From JACKHA01 sp041401985 (GTDB lineage Bacteria; Planctomycetota; Phycisphaerae; Phycisphaerales; UBA1924), in assembly GCA_041401985.1 (NCBI GenBank), contig JAWKTE010000002.1, positions 62,001 to 126,000 on the forward strand: 64,000 nucleotides of DNA, read 5' to 3'. A program made the position numbers and the translations under genes. The notes beneath the pieces are model-generated. The model ran no database searches. It was not told where the DNA came from and saw only the letters and a list, made by a program, of their open reading frames with translations. Shown in pieces: positions 16,608-25,231 of this stretch (the first letter of the stretch is position 1; each line of letters opens with the position of its first letter).

Positions 16608-18128
16608 TCACCGGTGGATGACCGACCCTACCTCGTCGAGCAGGGCGCGGGCGGCGGCGGCGGTGGGGGCCTCGGCGATGAGGCGCATGATGGGCTCGGT
16701 GTTGCTGGCGCGGACGTGGACCCAGGCCTGGCCGGCGGGGTTGGAGGAGCCGGGGGCGGGTTCGAGGGTCAGGTCGACGCGGACGCCGTCCTGGAGGTCG
16801 ATGCGGGCGCTCGGGCGGGCCTTGTAGTGGCGGGCGACGGCGTCGACGGCGGGGCGGGCGGCGTCCTTGCTCGGGAGATCGACCTTGCGTTTACCAATGG
16901 CGTAGGCGGGGATCTCGGCGGCGAGGTCGGCGATGGATTTGCCGGTGGTGGCCATGAGGGCCAGCGTGAGGGCCATGGCGCCGAGGCTGTCGCGGACGTA
17001 GGTGACGGCGGGCCAGATGACGCCGCCGTTGCCCTCGCCGCCGATGGGGGAGGCGGCGGTTTTCATCGCGGAGACGACGTTGGCCTCGCCGACGGGGGTG
17101 CGGGCGACGCGGGCGTTGTGGGCCGCGGCGATGTCGTCGATCATGCGTGAGGTGGAGAGGTTGGCGGCGAGGGTGGTCGCGCTGGAGTTGTGGCCGAGTT
17201 CGAGCACGGCGCGGGCGGCCAGGGCGAGGGTGTACTCCTCGCCGATGTAGGAGCCGTCGGCGGCGAGCAGCGCGAGGCGGTCGGCGTCGGGGTCCTGGCA
17301 GAACGCGAGGGCGGCGCGGGCCTCGGCGGCGCGGGCGGCGACGGAGGCGAGGTTGTCGCGGGTCGGCTCGGGGGTGTGCCAGAACAGGCCGGTGTCGTCG
17401 TCGCCCAGCGCGATGACGCGGCAGCCCAGGCGTTCGAGCAGGAGGCGTGCGGGGTGGCGGCCCGCGCCGTTGACCGAATCGACGACGACGGTGAAGTTCG
17501 CGGCGCGGATGCGGTCGGTGAGGGTGGGTTGCGGGTTGACGCCGGCGTGCTGGACCAGGGCGTCGATGGCGCGGAGGACGAGGCCGACGTGGACGGCGTG
17601 GGCGGTGCGGTCGTGGCGGACGGTGCCGAGGCGGTTCCAGGGGGCGAGGCTTCGTGCGCCGCCGGACTTGTAGCGATCGATGATGGCGGCGGCGGTGGCG
17701 GCGTCTGGGGCGGCGGCGGAGGCGGTGGCGGCGTTGGGGTCGCGGAGGAGGAACTTGAGGCCGTTCCACTCCTGGGGGTTGTGGCTGGCGGTGAGGACGA
17801 CGCCGGCGTCGGCGCGGAGGTGGTCGATCATGACGCCGGCGGTTGGGGTCATGGCGACGCCCAGGTCGATCACGTCGCAGCCTGCAGCCAGGAGGCCGGC
17901 GAGGGCGGCGGCGTGCATGGCGTGGTAGCCGGCGCGCCCGTCGGCGGCGAGGACGACAGAGGGCTTGGCGCTCGCGTGCGCGCCGCCTCGGCGTTGCACG
18001 AGCCAGCCGCCGAACGAGCCCGCGAACTCGGCGGCGACGGTGGGGGTGAGGCTGGCACCGACGATGCCGCGGCAGCCGGAGACGCCGAGCATGAGTGGTG
18101 CGCTCGCGGGCATCGGCGTGTCGGGCAT
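16608..18128 (-). CDS. glmM: phosphoglucosamine mutase / phosphomannomutase family
   Basis: A 506-residue alpha-D-phosphohexomutase. The four family loops are present: active-site Ser loop VVLTASHNPQEWNGLKF, metal loop CQDPDADRLAL, sugar-specificity loop GGEGNGGVIWP and phosphate-binding loop RASNTEPIMRLI. The GEGNGG loop is as in GlmM/PMM rather than PGM enzymes. Substrate (glucosamine-6-P versus mannose-6-P) cannot be settled by eye, so the symbol is provisional. GlmM would feed UDP-GlcNAc synthesis for peptidoglycan and lipid A. ATG 18128 is supported by GGAGG 9 nt upstream. It is divergent from the PTPS-family gene. Confidence 0.85.
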   Translation of the reverse strand: MPDTPMPASAPLMLGVSGCRGIVGASLTPTVAAEFAGSFGGWLVQRRGGAHASAKPSVVLAADGRAGYHAMHAAALAGLLAAGCDVIDLGVAMTPTAGVMIDHLRADAGVVLTASHNPQEWNGLKFLLRDPNAATASAAAPDAATAAAIIDRYKSGGARSLAPWNRLGTVRHDRTAHAVHVGLVLRAIDALVQHAGVNPQPTLTDRIRAANFTVVVDSVNGAGRHPARLLLERLGCRVIALGDDDTGLFWHTPEPTRDNLASVAARAAEARAALAFCQDPDADRLALLAADGSYIGEEYTLALAARAVLELGHNSSATTLAANLSTSRMIDDIAAAHNARVARTPVGEANVVSAMKTAASPIGGEGNGGVIWPAVTYVRDSLGAMALTLALMATTGKSIADLAAEIPAYAIGKRKVDLPSKDAARPAVDAVARHYKARPSARIDLQDGVRVDLTLEPAPGSSNPAGQAWVHVRASNTEPIMRLIAEAPTAAAARALLDEVGSVIHR

Positions 18129-18196
18129 CGTCTGGTCCTCCGGTGGCGAGCGTATGGGGGCGGTGCGAGTATCGGCCACTGGGCGGGGGTTGTCCC

Positions 18197-18202
18197 TACA
18201 CT
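18197..18202 (+). promoter_or_regulatory. candidate -10 box TACACT, leaderless type
   Basis: TACACT ends 7 nt before the ATG of the PTPS-family gene, in the 81-bp divergent spacer with glmM. No Shine-Dalgarno is visible. Confidence 0.4.
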
Positions 18203-18209
18203 GGGCGGC

Positions 18210-18593
18210 ATGTACGAGATCACGGTCCAGGCCGACTTTGCCGCCGCCCACGCCATCTCCATCGGCGGGGCGCGGGAGCCGGTGCACGGGCACAACTGGC
18301 ACGTTGAGGTGACGCTGAGCGGCTCGACGCTGGACGCGGACGGGCTGCTGTGCGATTTCCACACGGCCGAGGAGACGCTTGGTCATATCGTGAAGAGGTT
18401 CCACAACCGGAACCTGAACGAGGTGGCGCCGTTCGACACGGTGAATCCCTCGGCCGAGCACGTGGCGCGGCATATCGCCGAGGCGATGGGCGAGCGGCTG
18501 GGGGCGGGGCTGGCGGCGGTGGCGGCGATCTCTCGGGTGAGCGTGAGCGAGGCGCCGGGGTGCGTGGCCACGTATCACCCGCGGCGGCCATGA
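18210..18593 (+). CDS. 6-pyruvoyltetrahydropterin synthase/QueD family enzyme, PTPS-III-like motif
   Basis: A 127-residue T-fold enzyme. Zinc ligands are His14 (FAAAHAI) and His26/His28 in EPVHGHNWHVEV; the pterin-anchoring Glu is in VSEAPGC. The catalytic Cys of QueD/PTPS-II (CxxxHGH) is absent; instead the residues read ExxHGH (Glu23-Pro-Val-His26). From published work on the COG0720 family, ExxHGH marks PTPS-III, which makes 6-hydroxymethyl-dihydropterin and can bypass FolB in folate synthesis. So a folate role is more likely than queuosine or biopterin, by inference. The stop codon overlaps the ppk1 start (ATGA), implying translational coupling. Confidence 0.85.
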   Translation: MYEITVQADFAAAHAISIGGAREPVHGHNWHVEVTLSGSTLDADGLLCDFHTAEETLGHIVKRFHNRNLNEVAPFDTVNPSAEHVARHIAEAMGERLGAGLAAVAAISRVSVSEAPGCVATYHPRRP

Positions 18594-20902
18594 GCGGCAG
18601 AGTGGAACGCAGGGATGGAACAGCGGATCGAGCGATGAGCACAGCGCCCCGGACAACTCGTGATGGGCTCGGCGTCGGGGACTCCGGCGCGGCGTCTCAC
18701 GGGCACAACGGCCTGCGCGGTGCGGCCTCGGCGACGCGGCCGGTGGTGCCGGAGTCGGGCGGCGGGGCGGCGGGCGTGGAGAGCCGGTATTTCAGCCGCG
18801 ATCTGTCGTGGCTGGAGTTCAACGCGCGGGTGCTGGCCCAAGCGCTCGACGAGCGGGTGTCGCTGCTGGAGCGGGTGCGGTTCCTGGCGATCTTCACGAA
18901 CAACCTGGACGAGTTCGTGCAGAAGCGGGTGGGGCTGCTGAACCGGCTGATCGACGCGGGGATCCAGGCGCCGTTTCCGGATGGGCTGACGCCGCGCGAG
19001 GCGTTCGACGCGGTGCGGGCGCGGATCCTGGAACTGCAGCACGTGCAGGCGGAGTGCTTTGAGACGCGGATCCGCCCGGCGCTGGGCGAGGCTGGGATCG
19101 TGCTGCTGGCGTATGCGGACCTGACGCCGGCGGAGCGGGCGGTGGTGGACGATTGGTTCCGCGTGAACGTGTACCCGGTGCTGACACCGCTGGCGGTCGA
19201 TCCGGGGCACCGGTTCCCGTTCATCTCGAACCTGTCGGAGAACCTGGGCGTGATGGTGTCGCGCCCGGACGACTCGGAGCGGCAGTTCGCGCGGATCAAG
19301 ATTCCGGACGTGGTGCCGCGGTTGGTGCGGATCGACGATCTGGAAGGCATGCCCAAGCCCGAGGGCGAGGCGGCGTCGGGGCCGACGCGGTCGCGCCGGG
19401 GCGACGACCGCGTGCGGCTGGTCGGGCTTGACGAGATCATCCGGAACAACCTGGACGATCTGTTCCCCGGCATGGTGATCCACGACGTGATGGCGTTCCG
19501 CGTCACCCGCTCGGCCGACACGCGGGGCGAGGACGAGCGGGAGGTGGACAACCTGCTCGAGTCCGTGGAGGAAGAACTGGCCCAGCGCCGGATCGCGCCG
19601 GTGCTGCGGGTCGAACTGAACGCGGACCCTTCGCCGAAGATCCTGGAGGTTCTGGAGCGGGAGCTGGGGATCGAGGCGCGGGACGTGTACCTGCGTCCGG
19701 GGCCGCTGGAGTATCTCGATCTGTTCCAGATCGCGGACCTTGATCGCCCGGACCTGAAGGACCGCCCGTGGACGCCGATCACGCCGCCGCGACTGGCGGA
19801 GAAGTCGGCGAGCATCTTCGACGTGATCCGCGAGCGGGACGTGATCGTGCACCACCCGTACGAGTCGTTCCAGGCGAGCGTGGAGCACTTCATCGCCAGC
19901 GCGGCCCGTGATCCGGACGTGCTGGCGATCAAGCAGACGCTGTACCGCACGAGCCCGAAGTCGCCGTTCATCGAGTCGCTGATCCGGGCGGCCAAGAGCG
20001 GCAAGCAGGTGGCGTGCCTGGTGGAACTGCGGGCGAGGTTCGACGAGCACCGCAACGTGCGGTTCGCGCGGCAACTCGAGAAGGCCGGCGTGCACGTGGC
20101 GTACGGCGTCGTGGGGCTCAAGACGCACTGCAAGTGCTCGCTGGTGGTCCGGCGGGAGCAGGGGGGCGTGCGGTGCTATGCGCACGTGGGGACGGGCAAC
20201 TACCACCCGCGGACGGCGCAGTTGTACACGGACCTGGGGCTGCTGACGTGCCGTCGCGACATCGGCGACGACGTGGTGACGCTGTTCAACGCGCTGACCG
20301 GGCACGCCGAGACGCCGGTGTACAAGAAGCTGCTGGTGGCGCCGCAGCACCTGCGCAAGGCGTTCGCGCGCCTGATCGACCGTGAGATCGAGAACGCGCG
20401 GGCGGGTCGCCCGGCCCGGATCGTGGCGAAGATGAACTCGCTGGAGGACAAGAAGACGGCCGACCGGCTGTACGCGGCGTCGCAGGCCGGGGTGCCGGTG
20501 GAGTTGTACGTGCGTGGGTTCTGCTGTGTGCGGCCCGGCGTCGAGGGGCTGTCGGAGAACATCACGGTCACGAGCATCATCGGGCGGTTCCTGGAGCACG
20601 CGCGGATCTTCCACTTCGCCGCGGGGCGGGAGGACATGCTCGAGGGTGAGACGTACATCGGCTCGGGCGATTGGATGTACCGGAACCTGAACGACCGGGT
20701 CGAGGCGGTGGTGCCGATCGAGGATCCGGAGGCGAAACGTCGGGTGCTGAACATCATCGAGGTGCACCGGGCGGATCGGCGGAACGCGTGGGACCTGCGG
20801 GCGGACGGGTCGTACGTGCGGCGCGCGGCGCCGGCGGGGGCCGCGCCGGACTCGGCCGAAGCGCTGGGGACGTTCGAGACGATGATGCGGTCCGGGGGGT
20901 GA
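18590..20902 (+). CDS. ppk1: polyphosphate kinase 1
   Basis: A 770-residue enzyme that reversibly makes inorganic polyphosphate from ATP. After a ~65-residue variable N-terminus comes the N domain (YFSRDLSWLEFNARVL), the head domain with FPFISNLSENLGV, and two PLD-like catalytic domains: HHPYESFQASVEHF, CLVELRARFDEHRN, GLKTHCKCSLVVRR and CYAHVGTGNYHPRTAQLYTDLG, the last around the phosphorylated His. The C-terminus has GSGDWMYRNLNDRVE. ATG 18590 overlaps the upstream stop as ATGA; an internal ATG at 18635 is an alternative start. It converges on the glycosyltransferase gene 32 bp later. Confidence 0.94.
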   Translation: MSGRVERRDGTADRAMSTAPRTTRDGLGVGDSGAASHGHNGLRGAASATRPVVPESGGGAAGVESRYFSRDLSWLEFNARVLAQALDERVSLLERVRFLAIFTNNLDEFVQKRVGLLNRLIDAGIQAPFPDGLTPREAFDAVRARILELQHVQAECFETRIRPALGEAGIVLLAYADLTPAERAVVDDWFRVNVYPVLTPLAVDPGHRFPFISNLSENLGVMVSRPDDSERQFARIKIPDVVPRLVRIDDLEGMPKPEGEAASGPTRSRRGDDRVRLVGLDEIIRNNLDDLFPGMVIHDVMAFRVTRSADTRGEDEREVDNLLESVEEELAQRRIAPVLRVELNADPSPKILEVLERELGIEARDVYLRPGPLEYLDLFQIADLDRPDLKDRPWTPITPPRLAEKSASIFDVIRERDVIVHHPYESFQASVEHFIASAARDPDVLAIKQTLYRTSPKSPFIESLIRAAKSGKQVACLVELRARFDEHRNVRFARQLEKAGVHVAYGVVGLKTHCKCSLVVRREQGGVRCYAHVGTGNYHPRTAQLYTDLGLLTCRRDIGDDVVTLFNALTGHAETPVYKKLLVAPQHLRKAFARLIDREIENARAGRPARIVAKMNSLEDKKTADRLYAASQAGVPVELYVRGFCCVRPGVEGLSENITVTSIIGRFLEHARIFHFAAGREDMLEGETYIGSGDWMYRNLNDRVEAVVPIEDPEAKRRVLNIIEVHRADRRNAWDLRADGSYVRRAAPAGAAPDSAEALGTFETMMRSGG

Positions 20903-20934
20903 CGCGCGGCCCGGTCCGGGCGTGCCCCGCGGGT

Positions 20935-23250
20935 CTACCGCCCGATCATGCGTCGGACGGCGCCGCGAACGCCGCGGGGCGGTTGTTCGATCGCCGGCGG
21001 CTCGGGGGCTTCGGTGGGTTGGCGGGTTTGCAGTCGCTCCACCTTGCGGCGAAGGCGGTCGCGCTCGCGCCGGAGTTTGTTGAGAGCCTTCTCGAACGTG
21101 CCGCGCGAGGCGCGCCGGCGTTCGCGGGCCTCGGCCAGGGCGAGGCGCAGGGCCGCGCCGGTGGCCAGCGTCGGGTGGCGGGCGGCGATCTCGGCGACGA
21201 GGAAGTCGTGGCGGCGTTTGTCGAGGCGGTAGCGCGAGCCGGGACGGACGCGGTAGTTGACGAGGTACGCGGGCACGATCTCGGCGCGGCGGCCGGCGGC
21301 GGCCAGTGCCGCGTACAGCTCCCAGTCCTCGTAGCCGGGCATGGTGGTGTCGAAGGGACCGCCGCTGGTCAGGTTGGGGCGCAGGGCGAGCAGGGCGTCG
21401 CGCCGGAAGAGGATGCCGCTGCCGGTGCCCATGGTGTTGATGGCCCCGAGCATGTCGGGGACCAGGCCGAGCGGGCCCCATGCGCCGACAGGGCGGTCGG
21501 GGGACTCCTCGAAATAACTGACGAACGAGCCGCAGCAGGCCAGCGACGGGTCGCGGCGCATGACCGCGAGCAGGCGGTGGATGCAGTCCGGATCGAGCAG
21601 GTCGTCGGCGTCGAGGGTGAGGACGAAGTCGGTCGTTGTGGAGTGGATGCCGGCGTTGCGGACGGCGGCGGGGCCTTGCGACTTGCCTGGCGCGGCGTGT
21701 CGGAGGAGGCGGAGGTCGAGCGTGCCGAAGCCCTCGCGTTTGAGGCGGTCGAGGACGGCGGTGGTGCGGGGGTGCTCGGATCCGTCGTCAACCACGATGA
21801 CGTTGCAGCCGGGCAGCGATTGCTGGTCGAGGCTCTCGAGCGCTTCGATGAGGAGCGAGCCCATATCGCGGTGGGGGATAACAACAGTCACATCGGAAGC
21901 GGTCGTCGCGATCCGGCTCCGGCCCTGGCTCTGGCTCTCCTCACCCCGCTTCACCTCCGTGCCGGCTCCGTGCCTCTGTGCCTCTGTGTTCAATCCTCTC
22001 TTGGCCTTCTCAACGGCTTCGATCGTCTCGCGCGCAAAGCGGTCCGGATCGCCCCACTCGATCGCGCGGACGCGGGCCGCAGCCCCGAGCGACGCTCGCA
22101 GACCGGCGCCGTCGAGCGCGCGGGCCAGCGCGGCCGCCAACCCCTCGGCATCCCCCGGCTCGACCAGCAACGCTGTCCGCTCGTGCTCGAGCATCTCCGC
22201 GTGACCGCCGGCGTTCGACGCGACGATGCAACGACCCGCGGCCATCGCCTCCAGCACCGCGTACGGCCAGTTGTCCCAGATCGCCGGGAAGCACAACACC
22301 GCGGCCCGCTCGGCGGCGGCGATGGCCCGGTCGCGTTCGACGTGCCCTTCCAGCACGATCCGTTCGCGGAGTTCGATGGGGATCGTGTCCGCCAGCCAGC
22401 GGGCGACGCTGGTGTCGAGCGGCCCGGTGTCGGTGTCTTTGCCGATGAGGCGGACGGTGGTGGTGGGGCGGCCGCGGAGCAGGCGGACGGCGGCCCTGAC
22501 CAGCACATCCACGCCTTTGCGGCGTTCCAGGCGGCCGATGAACACGACTTCGTCGTTCGAGTCTTGTGGCGGCGGTCCGTCCGCGTCGGCCGCGCGGGGA
22601 GCGTCTGCGGCGTGGCTCGCCTCGTAATCGTGACGCGCACCCGGCACGAACGGATTCGCGCTCACGACCACCGCCCGCCCCGCCCGCCCCAACTCCACAC
22701 CCAGCCCCTCAATTGCCTCCGCCACCGCGCGGCACGGGGCGAAGACCAGGTCCGCCCCCGCGATCGCCTCCCGCTCCAGTTCGTGCAGATACGCCCGCAG
22801 GCGCCCGCGCCACACCCGCTGGTTCGCGTGGTCGATCAAAAACGTGGGCATGTGCAGGCGGACCGCCAGCACGGCCCCGGGCAGCGCGCCCTCCAGACGC
22901 CGGGCCCGGATCGCCAGCGAGCCCTCCCCGTGCAGGTCGGGGAACTCGATCAGGTCGAACGGCGTGCGGGCGTGCAGGTCGGTCAGGCGTTCGAGCACGC
23001 CCAGCGGCCACTGGATGGCCCCGCGCGGCTCGGGCAGGCGCTCGGCCATGCCGTCCTGCAGGTCCAGGCTGTGGACGCGCACGCCGGGGAACAGGGCCGC
23101 GGCTCCCTCGCTCAGGCCCGGGTGGTCGCCGGTGAGCACGTGGACCTCGTGCCCGGCGGCGGTCCAGGCGCGTGCGGCCTCGGCGGCGTAGACGCCGACC
23201 CCGCTGCCGTGGAACGGGGCGAACTCGCGGGAGACGAGGGCGATGCGCAT
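20935..23250 (-). CDS. bifunctional glycosyltransferase, GT4 (GT-B) fused to GT2 (GT-A)
   Basis: A 771-residue fusion. The N-terminal ~390 residues are a GT-B enzyme (MRIALVSREFAPFHGSGVGVYAAE; VVFIGRLERRKGVDVLVRA; PAIWDNWPYAVLEAMAAG, with the GT4 Glu). The C-terminal part begins with VTVVIPHRDMGSLLIEALES, a GT2 start, with VIVVDDGS and the DxD motif in LTLDADDLLDP, then GYEDWELYAALAAAG. A coiled, Arg-rich tail ends the protein. The linker (LNTEAQRHGAGTEVKRGEES) is encoded by a copy of an intergenic repeat, see 21936-21995. It probably builds surface polysaccharide; sugars are unknown. ATG 23250 has a TACACT box 7 nt upstream. Confidence 0.88.
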   Translation of the reverse strand: MRIALVSREFAPFHGSGVGVYAAEAARAWTAAGHEVHVLTGDHPGLSEGAAALFPGVRVHSLDLQDGMAERLPEPRGAIQWPLGVLERLTDLHARTPFDLIEFPDLHGEGSLAIRARRLEGALPGAVLAVRLHMPTFLIDHANQRVWRGRLRAYLHELEREAIAGADLVFAPCRAVAEAIEGLGVELGRAGRAVVVSANPFVPGARHDYEASHAADAPRAADADGPPPQDSNDEVVFIGRLERRKGVDVLVRAAVRLLRGRPTTTVRLIGKDTDTGPLDTSVARWLADTIPIELRERIVLEGHVERDRAIAAAERAAVLCFPAIWDNWPYAVLEAMAAGRCIVASNAGGHAEMLEHERTALLVEPGDAEGLAAALARALDGAGLRASLGAAARVRAIEWGDPDRFARETIEAVEKAKRGLNTEAQRHGAGTEVKRGEESQSQGRSRIATTASDVTVVIPHRDMGSLLIEALESLDQQSLPGCNVIVVDDGSEHPRTTAVLDRLKREGFGTLDLRLLRHAAPGKSQGPAAVRNAGIHSTTTDFVLTLDADDLLDPDCIHRLLAVMRRDPSLACCGSFVSYFEESPDRPVGAWGPLGLVPDMLGAINTMGTGSGILFRRDALLALRPNLTSGGPFDTTMPGYEDWELYAALAAAGRRAEIVPAYLVNYRVRPGSRYRLDKRRHDFLVAEIAARHPTLATGAALRLALAEARERRRASRGTFEKALNKLRRERDRLRRKVERLQTRQPTEAPEPPAIEQPPRGVRGAVRRMIGR
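21936..21995 (-). repeat. CACAGAGGCACAGAGGCAC-type repeat forming an interdomain linker
   Basis: The minus strand reads AACACAGAGGCACAGAGGCA followed by CGGAGCCGGCACGGAGG. This is the same kind of unit as the palindromes at 2088-2177 and 62496-62644, but it is translated in frame between the two glycosyltransferase domains. Confidence 0.6.
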
Positions 23251-23257
23251 GCGGGGG

Positions 23258-23263
23258 AGTGTA
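23258..23263 (-). promoter_or_regulatory. candidate -10 box TACACT upstream of the glycosyltransferase gene
   Basis: TACACT on the minus strand ends 7 nt before ATG 23250. Leaderless-type placement. Confidence 0.4.
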
Positions 23264-23367
23264 TTGGTGCGGGGTGGGGACGTCGGCCAGCGGCTTGGAA
23301 GTCGAGTCCTCGGGATGTCCGCGACGCTGCGCTTGCAAACCGGCTCGCGTGTCAGGAGAATCCGCCG

Positions 23368-23811
23368 ATGCCACAGCCCTTCGCGAGTGACTTTCCGTCG
23401 AGCCCCGAGCAGCCGTTGGGCTCCCTCGCCGGGATGGCGCATGGCTACGCCATCGAGTTGCTCGCGCAAGGGGGGCCGCTTGTCCCGTTCGTGTTGCGGG
23501 AGGGCAGCGGCACGAGGACCATCGATCGATTCGTGTCCGGCTTGGACGACGAAGGCTTCGATCTCGGGCAGTCCGTCGAAGACGCGAGAAACGCGGCCCG
23601 ATCGCCGGGGCCGGATCGCGTCGTCGTGGCCTACGAGGGCGTGGTATCGCAGCGGGGGAAGAACGTTGACGCGGTGATTATCGAGGCGTTCGAATCAGGC
23701 ATGGAGGAGTGTCTGGTCATCGTGCAGTTGTTCAGGCCCGCGGATCATCCGCGCGGATTCGCATTGATCGGCGAGATGAGCGAGGGTGATCCTCAGCCTC
23801 CAATGTGGTGA
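23368..23811 (+). CDS. hypothetical protein
   Basis: A 147-residue soluble, acidic protein. AGGAG lies 9 nt before ATG 23368, which decides the start. The central part, EGFDLGQSVEDARNAARSPGPDRVVVAYEGVVSQRGKNVD in pieces, and VDAVIIEAFESGMEECLVIVQLFRP read as an alpha/beta domain with two buried strands; no catalytic motif is evident and no family is recognised. It is in the spacer between the glycosyltransferase and sucC, and its codon use is ordinary for the window. Confidence 0.6.
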   Translation: MPQPFASDFPSSPEQPLGSLAGMAHGYAIELLAQGGPLVPFVLREGSGTRTIDRFVSGLDDEGFDLGQSVEDARNAARSPGPDRVVVAYEGVVSQRGKNVDAVIIEAFESGMEECLVIVQLFRPADHPRGFALIGEMSEGDPQPPMW

Positions 23812-23944
23812 TGTGGGGCGCGTCCTGTGGCCTCCCCTGAGGCCCGAGATGGGAGGGCGTCACGGGCACGCTCGCGTGCTCGGACGCCACGCTCGCGCGT
23901 GGGGCTCTGTTCCGAGCCTGCGCCCGGCCCTCCCCCGCCCTCGC

Positions 23945-23950
23945 TATGCT
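23945..23950 (+). promoter_or_regulatory. candidate -10 box TATGCT upstream of sucC
   Basis: TATGCT ends 6 nt before the sucC ATG. Leaderless-type placement; no Shine-Dalgarno. Confidence 0.4.
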
Positions 23951-23956
23951 CTGCCC

Positions 23957-25204
23957 ATGAAGATCCACGAGTACCAGGCGCGCGAGATTCTCAAGGCCGC
24001 GGGCGTTCCGATCCCGCCCTCGTCGGTGATCGACACCATCGAGGCCGCGGGGCCGACGTACACGCGGATCGCCGGCGAGTCCGGCCAGTCCCTCGTGGTC
24101 GTCAAGGCCCAGGTCCACGCCGGCGGTCGCGGCAAGGCGGGGTTCGTCAAACTCGTCCGCTCGGCCAAGGAGGCCGAGGACGCCGCCCGCTTCATGCTGA
24201 CCAACAGGATGGTCTCGTACCAGACCGGGCCGGAGGGGCTGGAGGTCCGCAAGCTGCTGCTCGCCGCGGGCGTCGACATCGAGCACGAGTACTACCTGGC
24301 CATCACGACCGACCGCGGCACGCGGCGAAACGTGCTCATCGCCTCGGCCGAGGGCGGGGTCGAGATCGAGAAGGTCGCGGCCGAGACCCCCGAGAAGATC
24401 ATCAAGGCCGTGCTGCACCCGCTGCTGGGGCTGCAGGCGTACCAGGCCCGGCGCGTCGCGTTCGAACTCGGCTTCACCGGCAAGCACGTCGGGCAGTTCG
24501 TGAAGATCGCCACCGCCATGGCCGCGGCCTACGTCGAGAAGGACTGCTCCATCGCGGAGATCAACCCGCTGGTGGTGACCAAGTCCACGCCGGACAAGCC
24601 GGGCCAACTGCTGGCCCTGGACGCCAAGTTCAACTTCGACGACAACGCCCTGTTCCGCCACGAGGACATCCAGGCGATGTTCGACCCGACCGAGGAGGAC
24701 CCGCTGGAGATGCGGGCCAAGGAACTGGGCCTGTCGTACATCGCCCTCGACGGCTCGGTCGGCTGCCTGGTCAACGGGGCCGGGCTGGCCATGGCGACCA
24801 TGGACATCGTCAAGCACCACGGCGAGAAGTACGCCGCCGGCGGCAAGGAGGGCATCTCGCCCGCGAACTTCCTGGACGTGGGCGGCGGGGCCAGCGAGGA
24901 GCAGGTCACCGGGGCGTTCTCGATCCTGCTGGGCGACCCGAAGGTCAAGGGCGTGCTGGTCAACATCTTCGGCGGGATCATGGACTGCGCGGTGATCGCC
25001 AAGGGGATCGTCAACGCGGCGACCAAGTTCGAGAACCCGGACGGGAGCAAGGGCTTCAAGGTGCCGCTGGTGGTGCGGCTTGAGGGGACGAACGTGGAGG
25101 CGGGGCGGCGGATCCTGAAGGAGGCCGCGGGCAGCCTGCCGACGCTGCAGGCGGCGACGGACCTGACGGACGCGGCGGAGAAGGTTTGTGGGGCGGTGGG
25201 GTGA
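23957..25204 (+). CDS. sucC: succinyl-CoA synthetase (ADP-forming) subunit beta
   Basis: A 415-residue ATP-grasp subunit of the TCA-cycle enzyme. It opens MKIHEYQAREILKAAGVPIP, then VVKAQVHAGGRGKAGFVKL (nucleotide-binding lysine and glycine loop), EINPLVVTK and LDAKFNFDDNALFR (metal ligands), LVNGAGLAMATMDIV and ANFLDVGGGASEEQV, and VNIFGGIMDCAVIAKGI near the succinyl-CoA side. It is slightly longer than the E. coli protein (388). The alpha subunit gene sucD, usually next to it, is absent; a lower-GC ATPase gene lies 27 bp downstream instead. Confidence 0.95.
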   Translation: MKIHEYQAREILKAAGVPIPPSSVIDTIEAAGPTYTRIAGESGQSLVVVKAQVHAGGRGKAGFVKLVRSAKEAEDAARFMLTNRMVSYQTGPEGLEVRKLLLAAGVDIEHEYYLAITTDRGTRRNVLIASAEGGVEIEKVAAETPEKIIKAVLHPLLGLQAYQARRVAFELGFTGKHVGQFVKIATAMAAAYVEKDCSIAEINPLVVTKSTPDKPGQLLALDAKFNFDDNALFRHEDIQAMFDPTEEDPLEMRAKELGLSYIALDGSVGCLVNGAGLAMATMDIVKHHGEKYAAGGKEGISPANFLDVGGGASEEQVTGAFSILLGDPKVKGVLVNIFGGIMDCAVIAKGIVNAATKFENPDGSKGFKVPLVVRLEGTNVEAGRRILKEAAGSLPTLQAATDLTDAAEKVCGAVG

Positions 25205-25231
25205 AGAGCGAGCACACATGCGGAGCTGCCA

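Noticed and set aside
13706..16621. A 971-codon frame opposite mutS
   Set aside because: Low-complexity Gly/Val/Ala translation; mutS motifs on the other strand are unambiguous.
18575..21481. A 968-codon minus-strand frame over ppk1
   Set aside because: Arg/His-rich shadow; ppk1 catalytic motifs are on the plus strand.
23368..23811. An immunity-protein or toxin role for the small gene before sucC
   Set aside because: Size and fold could fit, but no toxin partner or motif is present.
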